Source of the DNA: Escallonia rubra
Lineage: Eukaryota; Streptophyta; Magnoliopsida; Escalloniales; Escalloniaceae
NCBI GenBank assembly: GCA_033065855.1
Contig: JAVXUO010000684.1
Span: 248,001 to 312,000, forward strand
Direction of reading: 5' to 3'
Length of the DNA stretch: 64,000 nt
The position numbers and the translations under genes were made by a program. Shown in pieces: positions 21,120 to 32,480 of the stretch (position 1 is the stretch's first letter; every line of letters starts with the position of its first letter). The notes under the pieces were generated by a model that was given only the letters and a program-made list of their open reading frames with translations, was not told the DNA's origin and did not search any database.

Positions 21120-23052
21120 GGGTCCGTTTGGAACCAAATTCTTTTGGAATTGGAATTCAAAAAGGAATTAGAAAGTTAATTAGAATTGAATTGAATTCCA
21201 ATTTTTCTGTTTGGAATAAATTGGAATTCAAATCCAGAGAATTCTTATCCTTTGTTTGGAATGACTAAAGTTTGGAAAGAGAATTGTCATTTGGACAATT
21301 ATGTCCTTTTAAGACTTCTGACTTAAGAAACAAACGTTACAATTAATTTTTAGTATGATCTTAGGTCAAATAAAAGTATATTCTTAAAACTATTATGGAC
21401 GATAAATTCAATACCCAAAACAATCTTAATATGAAAACAATACTAAAATTAAAGCAACTGTCATAAAAATAGTAGATGACACGACATTAACCCATGTCCT
21501 TATTCAAACATCCTAAATTTTAGAGCTCACTTATCTTAATTTATCACCTTGTGCAATTTATTCCTACCCACATGCCAGCAAACTATTAAGGAATTTCTTT
21601 AATGAAAACTTTGCCTAAAGGCTTCCATGGAATTACTCCAAACTCCATAAAATATCCTGACTTATCAGAATAAATTGATCCTCCAAAAAGTTTAGTTGTA
21701 CCTAGTGTGAAGATACTGTTCAAAGGGTGCCAGTTCCAACCATTGAGGGTGCTTTCCCCATTAACAGGCCTGTGTTTTCAGATATTCATGCACTAGCAGG
21801 CCTAAGCTTTAAGGCAAGTCCATGAGCAATCAATATATACATTCTCATGGCTACTCCATTCTAATCACCTAGAATGCTAGTACAAGATCTTCATTGTGCA
21901 GTAGCTAGCTACCTGTCAGGACTATCCCAAGGAAATCAAAACAGTTTCAATGCCTTCAAGGAGTCTCTTAGGAAGGATACCTGTATCTGAATGCGAAAGA
22001 GCCAGCCAATAAAAGCTGCAGTCTCCATGAGTCAGACAAATATATCTCCAACTTCATAATCATGAGATCAGCAACTTTCTAATCTAATTAAGATTAGGTT
22101 CCCTAAAAAGTAAACGCAGGTTTTATAAGAGAAGTATTTCTACTTGTGCCTTCTCTCGATTAAGGTTACATGCAAGCAAACTTGCAGGAATTGTGGGTTA
22201 TAGGAGATTCAGTCGCCAGACACTGTAGTAGGACTTACGATGCAATTCGAATTAATTACGTCTTGTGGGGCATTTCATCAAACATCTGGAGTGCTTAGCC
22301 AATTCTACATGCTTGCACCACTCTTGCTCAGAGAGTGACATGCCTGCACCACTCTTACTCTGTCGCCGCCTTACAAGAGAGGTTCCTACCGTCAAAAACT
22401 ACCATCGGAGTGATCTTATAGTGATGAAGCATATTGATACGATGCATCAGTAGTTTAAGTACTGCAATTTCTTGTCACCCTTGGAATTGAGGCAAAGCTC
22501 CATACTACATGAGTATGCTAGAATTAAATTTAGGCTATATTAGATTCAAAATACTGACCTGATTCGTTCCAATGATCCAAGATTCGTATGAAATTTCAGC
22601 AACAAAATTCTTATACCTTCAATACCTACGCAATATACATCTCAAAAGCTTAGAATAAATTCTCAAAAATGCAATCTTGTAACAAAGATCAATATGGCGG
22701 TAGAATTAAGAAGGAGACCTCCAGGAAGAGAGGTAACGTTATATCGGCAGAGTCTTCGAGGGCAGAGGCATCAGTGTATGGTGGTAGAAGTGAAGAAGGA
22801 GACCTGCAGGAAGAGGGGTAATGTTATATCGGCAGAATCTTCGAGGGTAATTGAGGAAATTCAAGTTTTAGATAGTTTCTGATAAACAAATCCCATCAAA
22901 TCCGACCTTTTTTGGTTGGATTTCAGTACGTTAAAACAAATCCAATGAAATCCCATAGAATTCCATTCCAAATCCAGTTTTAATGGTTCCAAACAAGTGA
23001 AATTCGAATTTCAATTCCAAATTCCATCAAATCCAGGGTTCCAAACAGACTC
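21120..23052. mobile_element. 1.9-kb PIF/Harbinger-like element
   Basis: The termini are inverted: GGGTCCGTTTGGAACC at the left and GAGTCTGTTTGGAACC read inward from the right. They are flanked by TTA on both sides (21117-21119 and 23053-23055), the target preference of PIF/Harbinger elements. Subterminal 'aattggaattc' motifs recur inverted at the other end. No transposase was recognised inside, so it appears non-autonomous. It contains a tandem duplication of about 80-90 bp (22694-22860). Confidence 0.75.
22694..22860. repeat. Two-copy tandem duplication inside the Harbinger-like element
   Basis: A block containing gtagaattaagaaggagacc, 'caggaagagaggtaa' and 'cgttatatcggcagag' followed by 'cttcgaggg' is repeated about 85 bp later with a handful of substitutions. 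A short Arg-rich frame spans both copies, but there is no sign it is a gene. Confidence 0.75.
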
Positions 23053-23289
23053 TTATAAACATAAATTCTCTACCAAATCACCCTAGATTCATTGCATCAT
23101 ACTCTAATTATACATACCATCAATTGGTTTGTCTATCGAACAACTAAATTTAGGATTCAACCTAGCAACAAAATCTTATATAGTGTGAAACCAAAATGAA
23201 AAGAAAAGGGGAAATTGTTTCACCACAGTTGTGTAAATGCCGAATTGAGAGTAGAATTAGAGAGAAGAACATTGCGCCAAAGAGGAGAG

Positions 23290-23475
23290 TGTCATACCTT
23301 GAAGTCTTCACGGATTGTGCAGAGGCGCTGATCTGAGATAGCTGGTCACGGTCGCCGTCGTCAATCGCTGGTCACGGTCGTCGCCTCGCCGTCGTCAATC
23401 GCTGGTCACGATCGTCGCCTGCAGTGGGTTCTTGGCCGGTGGAGTCCTCGCCTCGCCGTCGTCAATCGCCGGTCA
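23290..23475. repeat. GC-rich short repeats (GTCGTCAATCGC(T/C)GGTCAC)
   Basis: The motif cgccgtcgtcaatcgctgg, with variants, occurs about three times between 23350 and 23475. The surrounding 23290-23680 is markedly GC-rich, with an (AG)n run at 23717-23733. On the minus strand it could be the 5' end of a gene carried by the CACTA-type element, but the frames (Arg/Ser-rich) are unrecognised. Confidence 0.6.
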
Positions 23476-23789
23476 CTGATCCTTCCAGATCTGAACAGAA
23501 GAAGACGTCCTTGCCGGTCCACTCGCCGTCTCCTTCCACGGCTCCACTCCGGCCACTCATTCCAGATCTGAGCTCTTCTCAACAGAGAGAGTCGACTGGA
23601 GGAGCTGGTGTCTGCCGTCGGCCGTCTGCTGTTTGGGGGGTGAGGCTGTGAGAGACAAGTCGCAGACCCAGACATGGTGAAATGTTAATTTCTGTGAGAT
23701 TCACTCAGTCGCAGAGAGAGAGAGAGAGAGAGTCGCGATTCGATCTGTTTCCAATTTGAAGCAGCACCAATGGCCACGGTGCAATAAAA

Positions 23790-23872
23790 ACCGTAGGTGT
23801 ACAGAACTTGTACCTACGGTTCCTTGTACACCGTGGGCCTTTTCGTCACCACAGAGCAATTCTGTTGTAGTG
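23790..23872 (-). mobile_element. CACTA-type terminal and subterminal repeats
   Basis: The minus strand starts CACTACAACAGAATTGC at 23872. Inward it holds an inverted pair around 'ccgtaggtgtaca' and 'tgtacaccgtggg'. CACTACAA termini with subterminal repeats define the CACTA superfamily. The first host-side base (23873) is also the first base of the right 623-bp repeat. Confidence 0.75.
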
Positions 23873-24495
23873 TTGGTAGAGAATTAACGGTCCTTTTGGA
23901 ACCAATTCTTTTACGATTTGGATTTCAGATTTTGGAATTGGATTTGGAATTCAATTTACTTTTTTTTTTGTTTGGAATGTAAGGGAATTCAAATCACAAA
24001 ATTCCAATTTTGTGTTTGGAGAACAAAGGATATGGAAAGGTAATAAATTTTTAGACAATTATATCCTTGATTTATGATGAAAAATAAATTATGAAAAGTA
24101 GTTTCAAGTGTGCTAGTGCCACCACATGGTGGTGGTGGCAGTGGCGGCACCACACAGGGTAACAACATCGCCGGTGGAAGTGGTGGAGTGGTCAAGTGAT
24201 GGTAATGATGGTAGTGGTGGTATTGAGGTGTAACTGGTGGTCGTCAATTGACGCCAATAGTGATGCCGGTAGCAATAGTGGTGGCTGTGGTGGCAATAAT
24301 GGTGGCGGTGGTGGTGGTGGAGGCAGTAGTGGCGGTAGTAGCGATGGCGGTAGCGGTGGTGGCAGTGGTGGTGGTGGCAGTGGTGATGGTGGCAGTAGTG
24401 GTGACGACGGTGGTGGCATTATTGGTGGCTATGGTGGCAACAGTGGTGGTGGTGGTGGCAGTAGTGGTAGTTGTGGCAGTACTGGCGGTGGTGGC
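23873..24495 (+). repeat. 623-bp direct repeat, right copy
   Basis: This matches 15904-16526 at about 620 of 623 positions. Unlike the left copy, it continues smoothly into the rest of the GGT-core element (to 25034), so this is the complete version and the left one is the truncated duplicate. Confidence 0.9.
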
Positions 24496-25034
24496 GGTAG
24501 TGGTGGAAGATGCACCGGTGGTGGTGGCAATAGTGACAGCGACGGTGATAGTTGTGGCAGTACTGGCGGTGTTGGCAGCGGTGGTGAAGGATGTAGTGGC
24601 GGTGGTGGTGGTTGTACTGGTGGTGATTGTGGCGGTAGTGTTGGCAGTGGTTGTGGCAGCAGGGACGGTGGTAGTCATGGTGGCGGTGGTAGTATGGTGG
24701 TGGTGGTGGCAGTGGTGGTGACGACAGTAGTGGTGACGGTGCTGGTGGTGGTAGTAAAAGTGGTGTGGCGATAGCGGTAATTAAGATGGTTCTAGTGGGT
24801 TTATTGTTGTAGAGATCCAGAAAAAAAGAGTAAGATAGATAAATAATTACTTTTAATTCAAGTAAATCGAAATCCCATAAAATCTGACCATTTTTCATCC
24901 GATTTCACACTATAGAAACAAATCCAGTCAAATCCCATGAAATACAATTCAAATTCCCTTTTTTAATGTTCCAAACAACAAAATTTGAGGATTTGAAATG
25001 AAATCCTATCAATTCCATGGTTCCAAACACACTC
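23888..25034 (+). mobile_element. 1.15-kb Harbinger-like element with GGT-rich core
   Basis: The left end, (C)GGTCCTTTTGGAACC after TAA (23885-23887), and the right end, GGTTCCAAACACACTC before TAA (25035-25037), form imperfect inverted termini. The duplicated TAA fits PIF/Harbinger. About 500 bp of (GGN)n-rich sequence (24270-24780) fills the middle. Long Gly-rich and Val-rich frames here (for example 24196-24774) follow the triplet repeat in every frame and are not genes. No transposase is present. Confidence 0.75.
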
Positions 25035-25037
25035 TAA

Positions 25038-25183
25038 ATATGGTGAGAGAAATAGAGTAAAAAAAGTATAAAAAAGGTAAGTATATAAAAATACTTATAG
25101 AATCTTTTCTAATTTGGAAGTGATCACTTTTTACTGGACGGCTCAAAAAGAAATTATGATCAGTTGTTTAGGGACGGATGGAG
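25038..25183 (+). mobile_element. Right half of the split mariner/Stowaway-like MITE
   Basis: AT-rich sequence ends in GGGACGGATGGAG followed by TA (25184-25185), the inverted counterpart of CTCCCTCCGTTC at 15699. It completes the MITE interrupted at 15918. Confidence 0.75.
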
Positions 25184-25185
25184 TA

Positions 25186-27885
25186 CATCACAAGCCCTCG
25201 TACTTTTCATCAAAATATATTGACACAGAGAGACTTCTTTTTAGCTCCTATACTAAAGAGTTTGGTGCATGCACCATGCATCACCATGGAAAAGTCAGAT
25301 CGAGCACTCGATCCATACCGTAACTCGCTCCGAAGAAATATTGCTATAACAGTGGCTATATATGTGTGGCCAGAACTAACGATGGGAAGGAGACAAAACT
25401 GACAGTTTTTTTTTTATTTGAATGAGAGTAGATAGATTAAATTGCAGGGAAAAAAATGTAGAAGTATGCGACATTGAAATCAACTATGCAATTTAGCTTA
25501 TCACCCTCTTTATGTTCGTTCAAGTGGCTTTTGATATGCTCACAGTTTGGTTGCATGCATCAAGATACGCTGTTACAGGTTGTTAGTTGTTAAAATTGTC
25601 ACGCCTAGTAAAAACGTTTGGCTATGACTTGTATGCATAGTGAACGTTGTCTTGCAGCCGGAAAAATTGGGCAGCAAAGGCGTGTAAACTTTGCAAAAAC
25701 GCTAACGAAACTTAATCCACAGGATGAAGGCTTCTGATGCATTTAACTAAAGGCAGATTACAAAGAAACACAAAATTAAATCTCTCCAACTTTCGTTTCC
25801 CTGTATCCACGAAGTATGAATCCCTTCTTACTCTTTTGGAACTAAGCTCATTTTATGGTGCTTAGCAAACTGGAATAGAAGACTCTAGTATGCCCTTTCA
25901 TTTTTCCGTGCTCTTTTCACATATATCGTTCAGCTTCATTTTGTGAAGCCATAGTAGTGAATCCCTTAGAAATGGAGTGATTATAAGCCCGTAATTTCTT
26001 GTATTAGAGCTAAGGTTTCTGATGAAGAACATGGACAACATGGTTGGGTGCACATGCGACAGAGTATCCACAACCCCAATATAGCTATCAATATGCAATC
26101 GACGGTGCCCGGAGGTTGCCAATCGATGACAAGAGTTCTGAGAGATAAGTAAGTCCTATTGCCTCATAACTCCGTGTAGTCTTTGGATTCTCTTGGGTGG
26201 TTTAAGTATTTTTGGTTAAATCTGCTCAGGTTTCTCCTAGAAAGTGACTGGAACAAGGTACTTGACGTTACTGAGATTGACAAGTATATAGAAAGCTGAT
26301 AAGTGTGGCAACTTGCATTGATCATGCAAAAGGTTACAAAGGAGAGTTGCAAGCAACAGAGTGAAGTAATGTACAACAAGAGTGTACACCATCCTTTGGA
26401 TTCCCTTAACAGAAGGCCCTTCGATTTCTCATGATACGCACTCGGCAAAATTATCCCAAGGCACGACGGTGTTCTTGTTTGGTGCTTGTTCATCCGTGAA
26501 GAATTTAAAGCGAATATGCAGCGGAATAAAGTTTTTGCTAGACTCAAACTCTAGATTATATGTCAAGATGGGATGTATTTATCATTCTTCTCAATTTTGC
26601 TTCCAGAGTTCTTCAATTATGGAAGATAGTGATGCAACAGGAAGACTGACGAGTGCCCGTCCTTGTCCAACCAAAAGTTTTCAATCAGCCCGACAACCAC
26701 CAACCCCCGAGTATATTTTTGTTAAAAATCTCATTTAGTTACTCTTTGATGCTACTCTATGAACTGTATAACTTCTCCGATATATGATTTATGAATCAAA
26801 TTGAGATCCACTCATAAGCCATATGGTTTTTCGTGGTAATATGACGCAGAACAAATATTCAGAAGATAGAAATGAATCGGTGGACAAGGAAAATTTCTAG
26901 ATTTTTTGCAAAGAATATAGCTCATTGATCAACTCGCGTTCACAAGACTCATAGGCGCTAAGATAGCGAGCAAGATGAGACATAATTGTCTTAGGCGCCA
27001 AGTGGGCGAATAAGATGATACAGTTTGTAATGCAAACATGTCGCCTTAGTTGGAGCTAAGATGAGACCTAAAAATGTAGGTCGATTATAGAGTATCTCCA
27101 CAACTCTATGTAGCCTGTTTATAGCCGAATGTGAGATTTCAGACAGGCACTATGAGAGTGACTAGGCTGAAAAAACTCAGGTTTGGCGCTTGTACAGTGA
27201 CTGGACTTAGATTCGTATGGCGTATTTTATTATACATTTATGTGACACGCCCTTGCGGGTTATGCCATAGCATGCAAATCATACTGCATGTGCTAAATGC
27301 AGACTGACAGTGGGAGTGATGAATGAATCCCTGCTTCGTCACTGTGTGAGCCACTTGGATCGAAATATGTTTTGATCCTATGTAGTACCCTTCTCACCTT
27401 AGACTATGTCATGAAGAGGATACTCAATGTCGCTACTTTAGCATGTACCCTTGGATCATGGATGATGCGGTCTCGCGGGGCATGTCTAGGAAAGCGGTTG
27501 GGTCTAATTGGAATGACACGAGGGCTTTGGGAAGAAAGTTTAATATTACATCATGTTGTGTGATTTATAGCCCGGGCGAGTTTGTCGATTTTCGTTTCGA
27601 TATGAGTCATGAATACATAACATATGAGAGGTTTAACACTGCTCATTATGAGGGATTTGAGAGTGTTTAAGTGAGAGACTTTGTCCAAGTGGGAGAATCT
27701 TATTGCTTTTGATAAACTTCAAAAACAAATACATGAAAGTTTTAGAATAAGAACGAAAAACTAATATTTCTAGTTTTTAAAACAATGTTGACTTGGAAGA
27801 TGCTAACACAAAACGAAATATATTGATAGTTGCATAATTGCTCTATTTGTTGCAATAGTTGCAACTATTACATTTTTTTCTAAAC
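25186..27885. other. Unrecognised region, no supported gene
   Basis: Several short frames occur (for example 26382-26738 + and 27443-27670 +, the latter 75 codons of ordinary composition), but none matches a family I know. No splice-consistent gene model could be built. AT-rich DNA with scattered GC patches (26940-27060 has repeated 'ggcgc(t/c)aag' motifs) suggests old transposon debris. Confidence 0.4.
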
Positions 27886-27900
27886 AGTATCGAATAAGTT

Positions 27901-28044
27901 TTTTTTTTTTTTTAATTTTCCAATTGGGAAATATTGGAACTGTATTTCATATGGGTAACCTAGGGGTGGGGTGGGGTGGGGTGGGGTGGAGATTGAACTC
28001 GGGACCTCGAGGTCCCTTGCCAACTCCACCAATCCCTTTGGGTT
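27901..28044 (-). mobile_element. tRNA-derived SINE with 15-bp target duplication
   Basis: This 144-bp insertion is flanked by the exact 15-bp repeat agtatcgaataagtt (27886-27900 and 28045-28059). On the minus strand it begins TAACCCAAAGGG. It has an A-box-like GGTGGAGTTGGCAAGG and a B-box-like GAGTTCAATCTCC (pol III internal promoter). It ends in an A-rich tail, seen as a T-run at 27901-27914. A (GGGGT)n tract lies in the body. SINEs are moved by LINE enzymes; a LINE of suitable type (poly(A)-tailed) is present at 45684. Confidence 0.85.
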
Positions 28045-28059
28045 AGTATCGAATAAGTT

Positions 28060-29160
28060 AATTTAACAAGATCATCTTATAAGTTGACATACAACAAATG
28101 CTAATATTTGTAGTATTAAATTTCTTAAAGGTTTAAAGGACAAAAACTATACATTTTATAACGAAAAAAAAAAACAAAAACACATCAGTGAAGGTGTAAT
28201 CCTTCGGACATGAGTTCTTTCATTGTGCACTATTCAACCAGTGCAAAGCCTGGTTCTATATATGGAAGTAGTAAACAGGCTGGCTGATAATATAAAATAG
28301 TGCAGTACAGATATGTCACAGATACTCCAAATCATATCCGAGTTGCTGAAACATTAATTGAACCATATCATCATTCAACAACGATATTGATTGAAGGTTC
28401 AGACTATTGAAGGCGTCTAACGTGACTCACGTTATCAAAAAGAGGTGCCAGTTGAAATAAAAAATTGGTTATACGCATAATTCAGCTTAACCTTACAATC
28501 AAAGGCTGAGTAAGATCTTCCCAATCTTCTATTTCACATTTTTAATATATGTTATATTTTATAATCAACATGATGAGAGCGGTTCTTCTGAAGAATAAGT
28601 TTTCTTTATGCTGATCTAGAAGTTAATTCATTTTGGAACGCAAAATGACATTCTACTACGTGCATCAAATCTTCTCCTCACAAAAAGTTTAAGGGAATGT
28701 GACATTCTACCAGTGCACTCATTTTCCTGTAAAAAGATCTTTTAACAGTTTTTTCTAGATTCGGTGAAAATAATAGAAAATGATGTGCAACAAGGGGGTA
28801 TTTGTCTTTTGCGTTCATCCAATTGGGACCTTCATTCATCGATTTATACTCTTTTTGTTCTCTTATGGTGAAAAAGATCTTTTGATAAACTAGTTTTTGG
28901 ATTTGGTAAAAGTAAACCAAAATTTTGAAAATGATATGTAAAGGGAATGTGAAATCCGCATCGTGTGGATTTACATTAGTCAATCGTCACTGAACGTAAA
29001 ATGAGGTTTTGTACTCAGTCCCTCCTCTTGGCACGTAGAAGTCTCGTGCACTGGACCGCTGCTCTCTTAAATCAGCAGAGCATCAAGTTGTCTAATAATA
29101 TTAGTTCCTTAATAGTACAACACAACTCAAAGTAAAATAGATGAACTGGCCAAGCACACA
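28060..29160. other. AT-rich upstream flank of the latex-protein gene
   Basis: No gene or mobile element is recognised. Two related stretches containing 'aaagggaatgtgacattctac'-like and 'aaaagatctttt' motifs (about 28640-28745 and 28870-28945) suggest an old local duplication. Confidence 0.4.
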
Positions 29161-29165
29161 GCTAT

Positions 29166-29174
29166 TATATAAAG
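29166..29174 (+). promoter_or_regulatory. TATA box of the major latex protein-like gene
   Basis: TATATAAAG lies 88 bp before the start codon at 29262, a normal distance for a plant core promoter with a short 5' UTR. No other TATA-like motif sits closer in a suitable position. Confidence 0.65.
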
Positions 29175-29261
29175 AACTGAAGGGCCAAGTAGTTCTCCAT
29201 CAGTTGCTTCAAAATATTTTCTGCATTGTTTGTTAATTGAAAGCTTGTGTGTTGTGAAGAG

Positions 29262-30128
29262 ATGGTTCTTACTGGTAAGCTTGTTTCCCAGACAGAAATC
29301 AAGTGTGACGGAGATGTGATTCATGAATTCTGGGGATCCAAACCGCACCACATCTCCGGCATCAGCCCTGATAAAATACAGGGCTGTGATTTGCACGAGG
29401 GGGAATGGGGAACTGCTGGCTCTGTCATCGAGTGGAGCTACTTCCTTGGTAAAGGCAACACATCATTTCTGGTTGTATTACAATATTTACATGTTTGCAC
29501 TGAAGTCCCTCATGCCTCATACCATTCCTTACCCAGTTTTGTTTGGACAAGAAAAAGTATGCAGATTCCGTTGTTGGATTTACAATTTTCTTGGTTTGAA
29601 TATACTTCGTCTCTGGTTGGATAACAAATTCTTTACATGTTTAATGTCCGTCATCCTTGTATCACTTGTTAAGCGACGATTAAATCCTGATAAAATTCGT
29701 TGCATGAGCTATTGGTATTGTATCATTGAATAGCATTGCGAAAGATTGTCTTCAAACAAGAAAAAGAACACAAAATTTTTCCTGATCTACATAAGTAGTC
29801 ATTTTCTTCTTAAATCTTTATCAGTCAATCTCTACTAATAAAGTTGGTGTTACACCATATATTAGATGGGAAAGCGCAGACCGTCAAGCAAATCATAGAG
29901 TCTATAGATAAGGTACACAAAACAGTGGTGTACAAGGTTATTGAAGGAAATCTCCTGGAGCTGTACAAGACCTTCCTTGTCAAAATTCATGTGGACACAA
30001 AGGGCGAAAACAACTTGGTTACATGGACCTTCGAGTATGAAAAGCTGCATGAAGGCATTGAGGATCCGACTACAACTATGGACTTTCTTGTTAAGGTCAC
30101 CAAAGAAATTGAGACTCACCATCTCTAG
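29262..30128 (+). CDS. MLP: Major latex protein-like protein (Bet v 1 fold), 2 exons
   Basis: Exon 1 is 29262-29448 and exon 2 is 29866-30128. The 417-bp intron begins GT and ends AG, is phase 1, and the joined frame encodes 149 aa, the usual size of this family. The protein starts MVLTGKLVSQTEIKCDGDVI. It carries the family pattern IQGCDLHEGEWGTAGSVIEW at the glycine-rich loop across the exon join, then DGKAQTVKQIIESID, YKVIEGNLLELYKTF and VTWTFEYEKL, and ends ITHHL-like (EIETHHL). Major latex proteins are small cytosolic pocket proteins that bind hydrophobic ligands and are linked to stress and defence responses; the ligand of this one is unknown. All residues are in frame with no stop, so the gene looks functional. 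The start is chosen because MVLTGK matches family N-termini. It is the only member seen in the window. Confidence 0.93.
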
Positions 30129-30129
30129 T

Positions 30130-30885
30130 AGATGAAGAGCTCGTTATGCCCTTGAGTGATATGTATGAAGCACGTACCTTAAAATAACATTGCTTTAGCG
30201 GCAATGGCAGTTGTGAGATCTTAATTTCTTTCTTATGTAAACTGTGTGCATGTTTAAATCAAATGGGGCATGATTTTTGTAGAAAAGAATTGGATCGATC
30301 AGTGGCTCTATCATTATTGACATATATTTTCTGCAAATATTGTTGAATCTTCAATTCTTTGATCTCTCTCCCATTTCACAATTCAGAGAATTACTTCAGC
30401 AACCTTATGAGCTTCCCAATTCCACTTGCAAGAAGCATAAAAAATTTGAAACTTAGCCATGAAACATGCAAAAGATAAAATTTGACTGCCAATTAAATTC
30501 TGACATGTGGTCTATTTAACAAGTTCCAGTCCACCCCGAGTTAAAGTTGGTTTATAATACTGATATTAGGGTTACCAGTATATTCAAGCAAGCTCTAGTT
30601 TTGACTCTTAAAAAACGGACCCAAGCCTATATTCAGTTCTGATTCTATTATGGTTGCAATGCCTAAACTATCTAAAGGGGACCTCCAGGTTTGCAATGCA
30701 CCGCAGACACCAAAGATAAAAAAATAAAATTATGTTCTTGAGTTTCTCAGAGTTTTACCCCTGTACCTACACTTTGTCCTAAGCATGAAAGCATTCCTCA
30801 CCGGAACCCTACCAGAGGTCGCTCCTTTCTTCTTTTGCAGGCCTTGATTCAATTCCTAACCGTGGTCCCTGATCTATCTTTCAGA
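30130..30885. other. Downstream flank of the latex-protein gene
   Basis: This is the 3' UTR and intergenic DNA. The last part (about 30750-30889, 'accctaccagaggtcgctcc' and 'gatctatctttcagaagca') resembles the 3' end of a Tat-type Ty3/gypsy LTR because it leads directly into a degenerate primer site. The start of that LTR could not be placed. Confidence 0.4.
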
Positions 30886-30889
30886 AGCA

Positions 30890-32011
30890 ATAGGCGCCAT
30901 CTATGTGACCGTGGTTAGGAATCATGTTATCCAATCACAATATCGTCGACACGATCGCTCCCGATCTCGACAGTACATTCAATCTCGTCAGGCGGAATGA
31001 ACTATCGGCTCAGTAGACACTCGTTAGATCGATGCTCCATCACTCAGTCATAGCTCAAATGAGCCACAACTCTACAAAGCTCGTACGACCATTCCTCCTC
31101 ACAGGAGGGACGACGCCCAGCACTGGATCAATCGGTGATTGCTAAAACCCATATCCAAATCTGACTAGAGAGATTTTTCACTTACTTAAAAGCCGATAAT
31201 GTTCAAAAAACCTTTCACCAATAAAGTTTTTGCAACCTCCCTCTTGACTAGTGATTCTCGTCGCATGCCTGGTGACCGGTCTCTGTTAACTGCTTTGTGT
31301 CTACACTCAGCTATATGACTCCCATGACGATCCTACTTACGAGTTTAATTATTATATGAAGTCGCATACAACTTGGCTAGCTCTTGCTATCTCAAATCTC
31401 CATTATGTCAAGGTAACATTTTCACATTGTCATTATATCTATATGGCACCAGGTTTGGCTAACCAGGGAAGGGTCCCTCCATGACCACATACGTCGGAGT
31501 ATCCCCTCTCGGAAGAGATCAAAGAATCAAAACTCCCGCCAAATTTCAAGATGCCCTTGTCTGATATATACGATGGCACTGACGATCCCAGAGAACACGT
31601 AGATCAAACTGAAACCAAGATGATGATGTTTTAAGTTTTAGATGAGATCAAATGTCATGCTTTCCCGACCATGCTCAGGAAAGCTGCTAATTGTTGGTCC
31701 CAAGCGCTCCCGATTTGATATATTTGTTTGTTCTCACAGCTCTCCAAGCAATTCCAAAAGCAGTTCCTTAGAGGCCAGGCATAACCCAAGAATTTGGTTA
31801 GTCTTCTTAAAGTTGTTCATGAAAAGAATGAATCTTTTTCCCAGTATCTACAATGCTTCAATAAAGCTGTTCTTTCAATAGTAAATCTGGTCATCAAGGA
31901 GAGTACTATATATTTTTAATCGAAAGTCAAACTGCTGAATTGTAAATCATGCAGTCTTATAAAGGCCTTGAGTCATACTGACCATCACTTTGGCAGGAGG
32001 GATGATTGGGG
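30890..32011 (+). mobile_element. Ty3/gypsy (Tat-like) fragment with broken gag
   Basis: It starts with a degenerate primer site (taggcgccatctatgtgacc; compare the common TGGCGCCGTCTGTGGG). From about 31490 one frame reads YPLSEEIKESKLPPNFKMP, YDGTDDPREHVDQTE, a stop, then VLDEIKCHAFPTMLRKAA and, after further breaks, QFLRGQA, LLKVVHEKNESFSQYLQCFN. This is the capsid part of a Ty3/gypsy Gag. Several stops and frameshifts make it inactive. The copia element at 32017 is inserted into it. No pol sequence was seen on the far side of the copia element. Confidence 0.7.
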
Positions 32012-32016
32012 GTTTG

Positions 32017-32422
32017 TGTTGAAATTATAATAATCTTGATCTTTTTAGTCACATGTTACTACTTAAGTTAGTGTGTTAATGGCATGTTATTGGTCATTAG
32101 TCATGTGTTAGTGGGTGTTACTAATATGTTAGTGGGGTGTTAATAATATGTTAGTGGTGCATATGTTACAAATGCATTACTTGCATGATTATGAAGATGA
32201 GTAGTGGTCTAGTAATTATGTAGATAGTGGGGGTGAGTGGTATGATTATTCTAAGTTTGGGAGTTACTTTTAGTCATTATATAAACTCATGTACATCATC
32301 CTTTTTTTATGAAGTGGAATGAAAGTATTCTCTCAAAATCTCTAAATTGCCTCCTCATATATTTGTGAGTGTGAGTTTGAGTGCAACAAAGTGTAAGCTT
32401 GAGTGACCATTTGTTTACAACA
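32017..32422 (+). repeat. 5' LTR of copia element 1
   Basis: TGTTGAAATTATAATAATC to TTTACAACA, 406 bp. A TATA-like 'cattatataaactc' lies at about 32276-32289. Repeated 'gtgttactaatatgttagtg'-type words occupy its first third. Confidence 0.95.
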
Positions 32423-32425
32423 AAG

Positions 32426-32437
32426 TGGTATCAGAGC
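32426..32437 (+). promoter_or_regulatory. Primer binding site of copia element 1
   Basis: TGGTATCAGAGC, complementary to plant initiator tRNA-Met 3' end, three bases after the LTR. Confidence 0.95.
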
Positions 32438-32480
32438 ACCAGGTTAGTGGCGCTCAAGTGAGTGAGAGAGAGAGAGAAAG

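Larger units (their letters stand above)
16527..23872 (-). mobile_element. 7.3-kb segment with one CACTA-type terminus
   Basis: The right end (minus strand, from 23872) reads CACTACAACAGAATTGC, the signature of CACTA/En-Spm transposons. Subterminal inverted motifs follow (GTGTACA/TGTACAC and CCGTAGGT/ACCTACGG, 23790-23840). No matching CACTA end is present at the left junction (16526/16527), and no transposase was recognised, so the copy is incomplete or non-autonomous. The segment is bracketed by the 623-bp direct repeats. It contains a GC-rich minisatellite, an unidentified open frame, a C/A-rich insertion, a P450 fragment and a nested Harbinger-like element. Confidence 0.6.

Noticed and set aside
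24196..24774. Long Gly-rich frame (192 codons) and similar frame at 16227-16541, possible glycine-rich protein gene
   Set aside because: All frames across the GGN triplet repeat are open on both strands (Gly, Val, Pro, Thr runs). The sequence is the core of a Harbinger-like element and there is no signal peptide or gene context.
27443..27670. 75-codon frame with ordinary composition
   Set aside because: No recognised family, no splice or promoter signals, and the overlapping frame is equally open; left as unrecognised region.
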